Source of the DNA: Syngnathus acus
Lineage: Eukaryota > Chordata > Actinopteri > Syngnathiformes > Syngnathidae
Assembly (NCBI RefSeq): GCF_901709675.1
Contig: NC_051088.1
Coordinates: 20,928,693 to 20,992,692, forward strand
DNA: 64,000 nucleotides
Direction: 5' to 3'
Each line of letters starts with the position of its first letter. Within the stretch, counting starts at the first letter, position 1. The notes below the pieces were generated by a model. It was given only the letters and a program-made list of their open reading frames with translations, did not search any database and had not been told where the DNA came from. A program made the translations under genes and the position numbers. Positions 35,901-48,500 of this stretch are shown here, piece by piece.

Positions 35901-38900
35901 GCCCTTGTGCACTGTAAACAGGGAAGGCCAGTTAATTGAGATCAGACTGCTCAGTTTGCAAATGATGCAACTCTAGGAAATGATTGTGAGTCTTTGTTGT
36001 GTCCACAAGTGACATGACTAAATGTGGATGTCATTTTTGGAATTAACCAAGCTGAATCACTCGCACACATGGGTCAGTGTCGTCCACACTTGTTTGAGTG
36101 TGTGTGTGTTTGCGTGTGTACACCTTTCAATCTTCTAATCATCATGAGACTGAGAGTTACTTGGTGGGCAGCTTTTTAAAAAGGCTTCTGCGCCAGGAAG
36201 ACGTGCACAATACTACACGTGGGCGTCTCTCCTCAAAGGAAGTCATTGCAGCGCTTTCAAATGTCAAAGAATCTTAAGTGTGCCTTTTAAGCACAATAGG
36301 AGGTGGAAATGTCAACGCTTGAAGGGTCTATTACACTTCAAGCCTGTGCAGTACCTTTTTTCACTCCCTTTATTGTTGTTTTGGCTGTTTTTTTTTAAAG
36401 ACATGCAAGAATATCAACCCATTTATGTCAAGAATAGGACTCACTATTTGTCACCATATACTTTTAGAGTTCTCTTGTTTAGGCGATCATTTTGTGATAC
36501 CCTCTGCATCTCTTGAATGCAATTCAGCGGTTGGCTAGACCAATAGCTGGGACACCTGGGAGTTGTTTCCGGGTTGCATATGGCCCGCAAGCCGCTAATT
36601 GAATACCTCGGCTTTACAGTCACGGCCGTATCATTTGCGTATCAAATTTATAGGAGCCGCACACAGGTTTAAACCAAACCTTTGGCCACCACTTGATGAT
36701 GCCTCTTGGTCTGGCTCCAATAAAAACTAATGTCTGTAAATCTAAGGCAAGGAAAACCTAATAAAAGATCCACAAAGCATGTGGAAGGACTTTATGCATA
36801 TGTTTGTTTTGAATGTGTGTTGACGTGTTTTTCAGCAGATAAGAGCTGCATGTGGCTGAGAAAAGAAACCCTACTTTATTGTTACTGTCATTATTACAGA
36901 GTTGGGGTGACCACCCAGCTCCACCCCCCTGAGCCCCCCGAGACAAACCGTCTGCGTGTCACTTCCTGTCTAAGCCTACAGAGCCATGCCATTGGGAGGC
37001 TATTGTTCCTGGGAGAGCGTGATAGGATCGGAGAATGTGTTCTAATGTTTGCAGATTGGCTTGCTGGCGCAACAATTATAGTCGGAGAATGCTCCCCAAG
37101 GGGGAATGGGGCGATAAGAGCCTGGGTGTGGAAGGGGCTGAGTGCGAGCGAACGTGCATGTGTGTGTGAGGGAACAGCAAATGTGTCGGTGATGATGCTG
37201 TATTGTTTTATTAGCCACTTGGACAAAAAATCCACAATGGAGAGGTTTTTACAATTTCCTCCAAACTGACAGGCTAAATTGCTTTCTTTGTTTTACTGTT
37301 CATCTGTTGCAGCACATCTTTACTGAGAAGAAATAAGATAATGACTATAGCGTTTATAATCCATTTATGCAAAGCACACAAAGAAATCGCTCCCATAAAG
37401 TGTCATAATATCTCGCTAATCAACAGTTACAATTGTTTGCTGCTTTTTAATGTTGCCTTTGTGTTTCTTTTTTGGCAGCGGGCGAGTGTAGGGGCATTTT
37501 TGATGCCAGCGAGGCCGGATACATCACCTCCCCCGGATACCCTCTGGAATACCCACCTCACCAGAACTGCCAGTGGGTCATCACGGCGCCGGAGCCCTCG
37601 CAACGCATCGTCCTCAACTTCAACCCTCACTTTGAGATCGAGAGGCTGGATTGCAAGTAAGACAGGGAGTGTGTTGACATGTTTTGCCCGTTAACGGTTC
37701 TGGCTGCTTTGATCCCAACATTCTGGTCAGTCGTGAAGGAAACTTCACTTGTACTTACTTAGAAGCTCTGTGTAAGATGAAGGCCATTAAGTGGACTGTG
37801 GTTTTGTTATTGAGAGAACGGAGTACAAACAGCATCGCGCGCATTTAATGGGGTGGATGCGGCCCAAGCTCAACCGCAAACATCTTGGCCTCTCCAGCGC
37901 TTCTCCGGGGGCAATTATTGGGTAGAGTTCCTTGCTCGGGGGCACGTCAGCTGCTCATAACCAGCTTCGTTTGGCGGTTAAAACAAATGAGGAATCCGGG
38001 TCACAATAGTAAAGGCTGAATGGAAGGAATTATTTAAAATGATTAAAGTTTGCTGGGAAGGGGGGGCGGTGTCAGAGAGAAGGCAAGAAGGGGAGGGAAG
38101 GACAAGAAGCAGAGAATAAGGTCCAGCTGTTTGGATGTGACTGTTGGTTAATTTCCCCAGAAATGTGAGTAATCCAAATCATCTGTTTTTTTCCCCTCAA
38201 CGAGCGCAAAAACACTTCTCTGTAATCCGCTTTCAAAACTTGTATGCTAATATTGTCTCAATGTTGGAGAAGGTTCAAATTGAAATCAAAAGAATACAAG
38301 ATGTAGCGAGTTGGCAGCGATTGGATTTTTTTAAGGGCAGAAGCAAATGCAAAAACTAATTCTTTGCTGATTTGAAAAATATGTTGCACATTAAATGTAA
38401 ATTGATAGCTGAGTGAGCTACAACAAAGTCCAATTTAATGTCAACCCGAGCGAAATCTTCCCTGAAAACTCTTTCAAGATGAAAAAAAACAATATTTTGA
38501 CCAAATAAAGTAATGGAACATGTTTTAGAAAAACAAAAAAACTCCCCCTTTTAACTTTTGTGTCTTTTCACCACCAACAACAGATTGGTAGCAGTTGCAG
38601 TTTTCCCTTATGCAATGAAGTACGCCAAAAATTTTTTAAGCCAGTTGTGTATGGACATATCGCTCACCCCGAGCCTCAACATTCTAAACAGACACAACTA
38701 TTATCTTTCCCCTTACTTCTGCCTCATTTCTCTGTAAACTATGAACAGATGATGTTACAAACCACCAAAAGCAGCTATGCCAGATCGTTTTATGCTGTCG
38801 GATTTTGTTTTTTTCCGATATGAACCCAGCACGGATTTCCCAATCACAGCACGGCACGTTAGCAAAACTATTCTGTGTCAAGATGCTTCTCACTGGCTAA

Positions 38901-41900
38901 AAGTTGGGACAACCAGCACGATGAGAAACTTAAAATATTCGTATTTACTTATCAGCGTGAGTTTTATGAGAGATTCTATCCTGTACGCTCGCCTGAAGGG
39001 ACGCAGGCCTCGACCTCTGACACACGCCCACAGTCTCTGACTGTGTTTGCATGTGAGCGTGGGTGGCAAATGGTGCGAGCGTGTGAGTAAGTCTGCAAGC
39101 ATGTGAATTTTAGTCAGAGTTCCTGCTCCCTCCATTCGTCTCCTTAGAGTTAGCATGTATTTTTATGAAAAATAATTGAAACCTGCTCTCTACCTCGAGG
39201 TGCATGTACGCCCACGCGAGCGTCGTCACGGCTAGCTTCCTCGCTTTGCCAGGTCGATTAGCCACAGCACTTCCAGTGAGCAGAGGAGTTGATTCGTGCA
39301 TGTTTGTACGTTCCTCTGTGAGGTTAAGGCGCCGGTGGGGTGCAGAGGCTCAAGGCTTCCCGGTCTCAGTGGGGCCTGAGAAATCTGCATGACAGCTGGG
39401 TAACTAGAAGTTACCTAAAACACGCACGGCTATGCTAGCTACACTTGAACTTGCTGGTAGCGAATGTACACTGCGAGAAGTGCTTGGTCAGCCGTGACAA
39501 AAAATCTTTCCGGCTAACATCCCTGCTGGCTAGTTTCCCTCAGCGGGTTCAAACTGTCGGCCTACCGAGTGCACCCAAACCACCACGCTGTTGCGGCAAT
39601 CAAATCTGCAGTCGTATAAAGTAGAGGCATTCCACGTCTGAGGTGGCACTTTAATTCAGGATTTCATTTTACGGGGAGTTTGGCCACATGCCAAAAAGCT
39701 CTTACCTCAAGCCGATTGATGTGAACTAAATGTAATAAAGGTTAGATGAAATATCAGGCCCCATATCTTTAATGCAATCGGCAATCGGCTCGCCCCGGGA
39801 TGCACCAGGAGCTTCTTCCGAGCTCCCTCCTCCTTCTCTTGCTCCTCTACGTCAAAGGAGGGGAGGCTGTGTTATTTTTACCCACCTGAATTAAACATGA
39901 AATCTTCCGGAATGACAATACACACACATACACACAGATGTGTGTGTTTTATGTAGTCCCTTTCTTCCACCCTTTGTGGAATTAAATTAGCCAATTTGCC
40001 GCTGCATTTAGCCTGAGGTGTAAACAGTTGTCAATGTATGTTACCTGGTAGTGTGTGCGTGTATGCATGATTACACCTTCCCTGTGGAGGGAGATCTCAG
40101 ATTCAATAATTGTATTCTGCTTGAAATGGACAGTCAATAGATAATCACTCACAGATGGGTGAAGCGACGCCTGGCTAACAAAGACGGTGAGGAAGAAGAG
40201 TCACCAAAGGGACTTGTGGAAATTCAATATCAGACCAGCATTGCAATACCTGTCGTCCTACGACGTTGACGTTTCCTGTCTGAGACGGTCAAAGATGTAA
40301 TCAATTATTCGTCTCCCAACAACAAAGATTTGCTGACGAACCCACATCACAGTCTAATTTTGCCATTATAAAGTCATAGTCGAAACCGCCTCTGCGAACG
40401 GCCTGACCCAGGTCGTCCTGTCCCTGTGATGAGTGGTGAGATGGGGAGCCGAGACATGAGGACATAGGGAGGAAAAGAGCTGTTTGGTTTGGGCTGGATT
40501 GAAGATGGCAGGCCCCCGGGTTCTTTTGGGATTTCGCTCCCAGCATCTTGTTAATATTTCAGAGGCACTTATGGTTTATTAGAGGGGCGGGAGAAGTGTG
40601 TGTACGTGTGTTTCTACTTTACACACTCCCCCTCCCCTTATTTAATTCCTGCTTGTGAAAGGCAGAAGCGAAAAATAACTAAAAATAAAAAAAAATGACA
40701 GCGCTCTGATTGTTAGCAGACTGTGTTCTCATTTGTTCTGTTGTGGGAGAACAAGAGGAAGTATACAATAGAGCAGAGGCAACTCAAAAATCGACTATTT
40801 ACTGACACTCATACGCAGCTCGAGCAAGCTGAACCGGAATAAACATAAGCAACAGTAAGTTATGTCTTCAGGAAGTTCAAAAACAACACGGTCAGCCATT
40901 TTTAATCCCTTCCTTGGAAAGAAAAAATGACACTATACTGCCCGGATGTCAAACTCAAAGCCCGGGGGCCAGATAGGGCCCGCCACATCATTTTATGTGG
41001 CCCGCTAAGACAAATTGTGCATCAAATTCGTGTGTCATTTCTAGAATTGCAAATTGTCTTCAATTTTAATAATACCTTCTTTTTTTTTTATATATATTTG
41101 ACCAGTTTTTACTCGTCTGATTTGAAAAAGAGTTATTTGTCAGTTTGTTTTGTAGCTTTTACTGTATATAATATGAGGTGCTCATACATTTATTTGGGTT
41201 GACAGTCATAATGGCCCTCCGAGAGAAGCTATGACTACAATGCGGCCCGCAAAAAAAATGAGTTTGACACCCCTGCTATACTGTATTAAGTCACCGCTCA
41301 TGATTCCTAAAGATGGACATGCTCACTTACAATAGTGAGGAGCATTGTCTATACTGGAGAAAAGGTCCCTGGACACCAACAAACAGCTAAAGGCAATTAG
41401 TTGTTATGAGCCGAGTGTACATCTGCTGCCCTCCACCCCGTCCAGCCATTAAAAAGACTAGCGGAACTTTTGGACCTGTTAGAAGAACGGGTCCTGGAAT
41501 GCGGTCAGGTGTATGCCGGAGACGTGTCAGACGCTCATGCATGTATTCATCAGAGGCTGAGCGCACCGGTCAATAATCACATCTGAGAAACACTCACTCA
41601 CTGACGCTAATCCATGACAGAAGAGCGTGAGACAGAGGGAGGGGAAGTGGGAAACTAACATAGAGACCCACTCCAAAATCAATTAAAACCTAATTAGGCT
41701 CTCAGATTCTTCACAGGCCTTTTATCCTCACAAAATGGTGCTGCGAACATGAGCGCTCTCCTGTCTTTGTCTGTATGTGCTTGCGTGTTCTACCCAAGAG
41801 TGTTTTGCCCTTACATAGCGGAGCAATGGTTATTCATTCTTGGTGCTTTTAGGTTCAGATCGTATCATCTCAATTCCAGTTCACGTTGAACTCAGCATCA

Positions 41901-44900
41901 TTTTCGTGAGGCTCGCTTTTTATTGAAGTGTGACTTGAATCACAGAATTGAAACCTTAACCTTGTGTGACTTTAGTCAAAAAGTAGGCCAAAGTATTTTT
42001 TATCAAAAGGGCGGAATTTACACCAGTGATCAGTGAAAGAACAACAGTCCAGTTGTTTTTGGTGGCGTCATCACATGAGCCCATTGAGAGACGAGGTATG
42101 ATGTCCAAAAGTTATTTCTCACAGTTTGCAACCATTGCAACAGCGGTTGAGAGGATTTCCTTTTTGGCGGCTTCGTATTTTGATCTGGAAAGGTTTACGC
42201 TCAAAAGAGGAGAAATAGAAAATGATTCCTCTGACTGGCCTGTGCAATATTTGCATAATTCAAACATGAACTCATGACTGCATCAGAGTGTCCAAAAAAG
42301 GTCATATCATCCTGCTTGTGTGTGTTTGTGTATGTGTTTGTGTATGTGTGTGTCTATGTGTGTGTGTCTGTGTGTAATTGTCTTTATGCAATCACAGGCA
42401 GAAGCCAAAAAGAGCTAACTAATTTGAGACGGTCCAGGTGGACTCTGTCTTGACCCCACAGAATTAGCTTTTTTTGTTCAGGGTCAACTGGCAGGTCAAA
42501 GATCACAGGGAACTGTGAGCCCAAACATGTGAAGCGTCTTTAGCTTTATTCCTCCTGATTTTCCCTTTGCTTAATCCCCTTTGCTACCCATTTTCTTTCC
42601 CAAGCATCAACCACCACCCATTTTAACGAATTTCCCAACATTCACTCAAACTCTGTCCACAAGTAAAATGGCTTTTACAAAAATGTCTGTTTTTCCTCAC
42701 TCTAGGAAAATAAAATAAAAATAATAATAAATAAATGAATTAATGAATTTATAAAAAAATATAAAGAAAAAATAATAAAATAAAATGTATAATATAAATA
42801 GTATAGAATAAAAATAAAAAATAAAAAATAACTAAATAGAACAACGCAATCACAAAAACGACCTTGGAGGGTTTGTGCCGCAAGCCAAAGCAACAGGTGA
42901 CCCTAAGGGCATTTTTGATGAGCACGAGCATTAATAAAGTCCTTTAAGTTAAATGTACCAAAAACGAAAGCTTTACTAGTGTAGCCTAATGCCGTCTATC
43001 CCAGGCAGACATTGTACTTCAGCATTCAGTAAGTTACTCTCCTCACTTTTAATCAAAGTCAGCAAAAGTGCAACCCTGTGTTATCTAAAACAGAGTGGAG
43101 TGGAGGGGTTAAGAAAATGATGATTCCAGTTACTTGTTTTTCCACCATGGGGTTTTCCAGGGTTGTCTGGTATGACTTGAAGAATAAAATGAAGGCAGCG
43201 CATCTGAAGCAGCTGATGCCGACTTGTTGACCAAGAGCCGAGGCCGTCCGTGGCTAATATAATTACTTCTATCTTGCTCTGCTTGTCGTGCTCCTGAATG
43301 CTTTTTCTCAATTCTGCCTGAAGGCTGAAGCCCAGACTGTACATTTTTCCACACCTGTCTATGTTTTATCACCACTGTTCAATCCATAACTCAATAATTT
43401 GTGTCTTCTTCACAATGCTCTCTCATCTCCTTCCTGTCTTAATAATGCTGTGTCCCAGGTCAAGAAAACAATTAACCTCTCCTCTTTTTCGCTCCAACCC
43501 CTTTTTTTTCAACTCAGGTACGACTTCATCGAAATCCGAGACGGGACTTCGGAAAATGCCGACGTCTTGGGTCGGCACTGCAGCAACATCGCCCCGGCGC
43601 CAATCATATCCTCGGGTCCCTCCCTCCAGATACGATTTGTGTCGGACTACGCTCACCAAGGAGCTGGCTTCTCTCTGCGCTATGAAATCTTTAAAACAGG
43701 TGAGAGGTCCGCTGTCACTAATGTGTGGGGGGGATGCTTTTAAAAATCCAAAGATGGTCTGGAACCAAATCAAGAGAAGTGGCCAAGCATATAGAACATA
43801 AGAATAAAACTATGTAAGGAATGCTTGCTTAATTGAAGCGAAATCCATTTCCTTTTGGGGAATGGGGAAGTGGGAGGAGTGAGGGCAGCCTCTTGGAGGC
43901 GGACCTCCTCAGGTCAAAGGTTTATGGGCAAAGGCTGAGGCAAGGAAATTGATGGGGACGAGCAGGCGCTCAAATGGAATTTGGTGGAGGCAGCTCAAGT
44001 GCACAAGGTGAAGTGCAGTTTGAGTGTGTGCTTTTGTGGTTGGTGTGTGTGTGTGCGAGGAGGTGAAATGGCCAGGTGGCCTTGAGGCAGCTGAAGGATT
44101 TATCTTCAAGTGAGTTGATTTGACTTGACGTTTTAGGTGGTGCCATTTGAACCAAATATTTCCTCCCTGAAAGCGCTCATGAATTCTAAAAGCCTGTCAG
44201 GATTAAAGTAGCCAGCACAAACTTCAAAATGCAGAATTTAGTTGTCACCTCGTACATGTTTTAAGCGTTTGAGACGTGTCACTGAGCCAGATGCGTGAAA
44301 TGGTACTTTGCTCACAAGCAGGCTTGTAATGTAGCTTAGTGCAAATATTTGACTAATACAACACAGAAGTAAATCAAATTAAATTTAAATGAAAAAAATA
44401 TATAAAAATATAAATCACTTTTGGGATATTTTGAAGAACATTTAAAATAAAGAAAAATACATTTAGGTCCTGCAAATTTCACATAGCTACCTTGAAACTT
44501 CTACTCAACTTATATTCTCCAGGGTGACTTTAAAGTATTTTTTCTGTCACTATACATGTACTTATGCTCAAGTATTACTTTTTGGTACTTTAACAACATG
44601 GTTTAAATGTCATTGTTCAAATGTTATTGCTTTCAAATGTCACAATTGCCACAATTTTAATCGGATCGGAATTAGATCTTTTCCAATTGTGGAGAAAAAT
44701 CCATTGTGTATTTGCGTGTAAACCCAAAAATCACATGTACACCATCATTGCTATGAGAAAAAAATACACAAATTAAGGTAGAGAATACCAGCTGAAAATC
44801 GAAACAAAATCAAAGACGATTAAAATTACAGTAAATGAGAGCTGTGTTGGAAATGTAGTAAACAAAATAATTGCCTCTGGCGGTCTATGGAATAATGTTC

Positions 44901-45489
44901 AGGTTAGCCTTAATTAATTATTCCAAAAATCAGGTCAGGCCAACTAAACAGTATCTTAAGTGTTTATATTATTAATGTATTATTGTTTTCTTCTGTGTTG
45001 TCAGTGCTTGGGGATAAATATGATTCGTGCAAGGGCGTCTGCACATTCACATTCTTTCATGTGCTTCGTCAGCCATATGAAATAATGTGTGACTTGAAAT
45101 GTACAGGGAAATATGCGTGAAAGTGGAAATACGTCCTTGAACGTGTCAATCCAGTCTTAAACACTGACATGGTATTTCCATGCTTGTACCAAGATTGTAG
45201 CATACATTTGTAGCATTCAGCAGATGTGCGACATACGAGTTGCACGCGTGGGTGTTTCCACTCAGCATGATACGAGCCTAACATGTGAGCGGAGTGACAG
45301 ATAAATGCGCAACAATAGAAATTGCGAGGAGTGAAATCGACAGACTGTTGGATGAATAGTCATGAAGGATATTATGATGACTGACTGATGATTATAATGA
45401 TGAGGAGGAGTGAGGATGTGTTTAATTGCAGCACTTTCATCATCATAGGTGTTTGTCTTCCAGCAGCAGGCAGCAAACATACGCACACA

Positions 45490-45581
<92 letters not shown>

Positions 45582-48500
45582 ATTTCCCAACTGACTTGTT
45601 TATTGACCAGGGTGAAAGTAATCACATTTCAATGTTCCCCGAATGTGATTACAGTTGTCTTGTGCAACATTACCTTTTTAGAACCTGCAATTGCGAGTGA
45701 GGCATATTTGAAAAAAAAATATGGAAAATTTTGAATCACTCTGTAATTGTTTTTTAGGCTCTTTGATGTGCCTGTGTTGTTAAAGGGCGTGTCTTTCTAC
45801 AGATCAAGATCTCAGCCGACAATTAAATGTGTTTCAGAATGTGTGTGTGTGTGTGTGTGTGTGTGTTGACATCCAGACAGCGCAGCTCAGGGCTCAGGCT
45901 GACCTCGCCGCATTGCTTCCAAGGACCAGACACTCACATGTGTGAGTGTTTGAGCACACATGTGCGCATGCTTGTGTGTTGAGCTAGATGGGACAACTGA
46001 CTTGTTTTTGTTTGGCTCATTCAACCTTGTTACATAAGCGATGAGTGTAACTACTCCAGGGAGCGTTGGATTGTTTGTGTCAACATGTGCATGCATGTGT
46101 GTGGGGATGTTTGTGCTTTCCATGTAGGAGGTGTGGGAGTGCCCACCTCCACCATGACACCCACAAATTCGACCACTTTCACAAATATGCAACCCAAAAA
46201 CATCCCCACTGTCTTCACCTAAATGGTGAAAGCGTACGTTCCCGCCCCCTCACCCCCAAGCCCCCGTGCCCATATTGTCGTGGCCTAGTTTACTCTCACT
46301 GGTGCGTGCTTAACCCTTTATTCATCTGAGACTACCCCCTCCCCCAACACCCCATCATCATTCGTCCATCCTCACTCAGTCACGTGCCGTTGATGCTGTT
46401 ACCGTGGCTACTGGAGGCAGACTTACCACTAAAGCCCGGTTTTCCCGCTTCCCCAAAGCCCAACTACTAGAGTAGTATGGGGCCGTACATGTCACAGCCA
46501 ATCCTGAGTTGAAGGCAAAGTGGGGGGCACTTGAGGGCACAAGGTCCCTTCTGTGACCATTGGCGACCGCTGCCGAGACATGTGGGGTCTCGGTGGGAGT
46601 GCTGCCAGAGGCTGGAAACCCCCCATTCACCCTAACACATCATGTGAATGTATTTCTGAGGCCTTCACATTGATTGGAGGTCATCCCCTCCGACAATAAT
46701 GCTGTGCCGGAACAATATATGGCTGACCGACTCTTGACTTTTTCCTCATTCCCCGAGACACAATAAGGCACATTTTTAAAGACAAACAAATAAACAGCTC
46801 AGAAGAAGAACTAAAATGTTCATTTTAGTTGGAAAAGCTTTTGAGTATAAATTACTGACATTTAGCGGAACAAAGCAAAGAGATATCCATTCTTTAATTT
46901 TTTGTTGTTGTTGTTGTGAAGTGTACGAAAGTCAATCTTCACAACAGCAAAACATAAAACATTTACCGTATTTTCCGGACTATAAGGCGCACCTAAAAAC
47001 CTAAAATTTCCTCAAAAGCCGACAGTGCACCTTATAGTCCGGTGCGCCTTATATATGGACCAAATTCCTAAATTTAAACTGGCCCAAAGCATTGTGTCAT
47101 GAAATCAATCATAAGTGGCCCGCTGAAGACTATGAATCATGAATCAAAAAGACTATGGATCATTATTTTGTGATTATAAAGTCATTTGTTGCGTCTAAAG
47201 TTGAAATAAAATGGAGAATGATTTGATTTGGATTAAAAATCTGACAACAATCAGTCAATGATGCATTAATGATGCGCCTTATAGTCCGGTGCGCCTTATA
47301 TAAGCACAAAGTTTTAAAATGGGCCATTCATTGAAGGTGCGCCTTATAGTCCGGTGTGCCTTATAGTCCGGAAAATACGGTAGTTGAATTGCCCAATTTA
47401 AAATGTTACGGAAGTTCACCTGACATGTTTTTACAGTGAATGAGCTCTTGTAGGTTAGGCAGGGTTACATGAGAAATAGACTGTCTGAGTGATTGACAAC
47501 TGTCAGACAAGCAGGCAGCTGCAGTTACGATACACACAAGACACTGAGGCGAGCATGTAGGTGAATCCTCGGCAGGATCTGTGCGCTGAGGCGGCGAGAC
47601 GCCAGACAGAAGTCAAGACGGCGAGAGCGCAGACAGGGTGAATCAAGGGGCAAAAGTTTTATGGATTTTACCCAGCAACTCAGGCTCTCACCCCTATTTC
47701 AGGCTCACACAGACGTGCAGCGTGACCCCCCTCCATTTTAACCAATGACAGCTCACGCCAAGGAGGAGCTTGTATTGGTTAAACATGTGCGCACGAGGTG
47801 ATGGAGGGAGGTTCCAAGACTTGTTTTTGGCGTGCTTACACACCGTGACTAATGAGCACTAACGAAAAGGAGAAGTCACTCGTGCATACGTGACCTCCTC
47901 ACAAGCATGCAAAAGAAAAAAAAGACAACCAAGTGTGGCCAGTTGGTGCACATCGTCTGGAAAACACAAACGCGGTGGTGCGCCGTGGCTCGGAGACATG
48001 AAGTCAAGCTGTGCTCACATTGAAGTTTTCGCGAGTCCAGACTGCTGATTTGTGACCTAGTAAGAAACAAGGCTACTGTGTTACTAGGTCTCACACATGC
48101 TGAGAAGCTGTCACGCACTCACCTCACATGCCACACATGCAAAGAGACAAAAAAAAGCCCGTGGCAAAAAAAGAAAATGCAAGCATAATAATAAAACTGA
48201 AAAACAAGCTCATATAAAATGTGACTCACACATAAAAATCTTGCAATCACGCATTATGGTGACAATTACCTAAATTGTGTTCGTTTGTCTCTTTGTCAGT
48301 TGACGTGCCACTGCAGCATGGCATGGACATCAGGGAGTGTTCTTACCAAAGGAACATCACGCTCCTAAGTCTCCCAGATAAGATCTATTGAGGTGCTTTC
48401 AGAGAGAAAGAAGAATCCAATTCAAAAGGAACAGTGTGGTTTTTGTCCCGTCTGTGCATTGGTCTGTCGTGGGTATTGGCCAAAAAAAAAAAAAAAGATC

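Larger units (their letters stand above)
32940..37478 (+). other. nrp2 intron 1 (4.5 kb)
   Basis: GTGAGT to TTTTTTGGCAG. No exon was recognised inside. A 125-codon open frame at 33786-34163 has no supporting motif. There is a possible GATA/ETS site cluster at 35211-35226 and 35681-35752, a dispersed-repeat fragment at 35421-35470, and a hAT-like scrap at 36571-36608. Confidence 0.8.
37657..43517 (+). other. nrp2 intron 2 (5.9 kb)
   Basis: GTAAGA to TTTTTTTTCAACTCAG. It contains a SINE-like scrap (37909-37958), a complete hAT MITE (40941-41275), GT-rich tracts at 42316-42376, and an AT-rich low-complexity stretch at 42700-42840. No coding exon seen. Confidence 0.8.

Noticed and set aside
45426-45734. 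Thr-His and Cys-Val repeat open frames on both strands
   Set aside because: Translations of the (CA)n microsatellite, not proteins.
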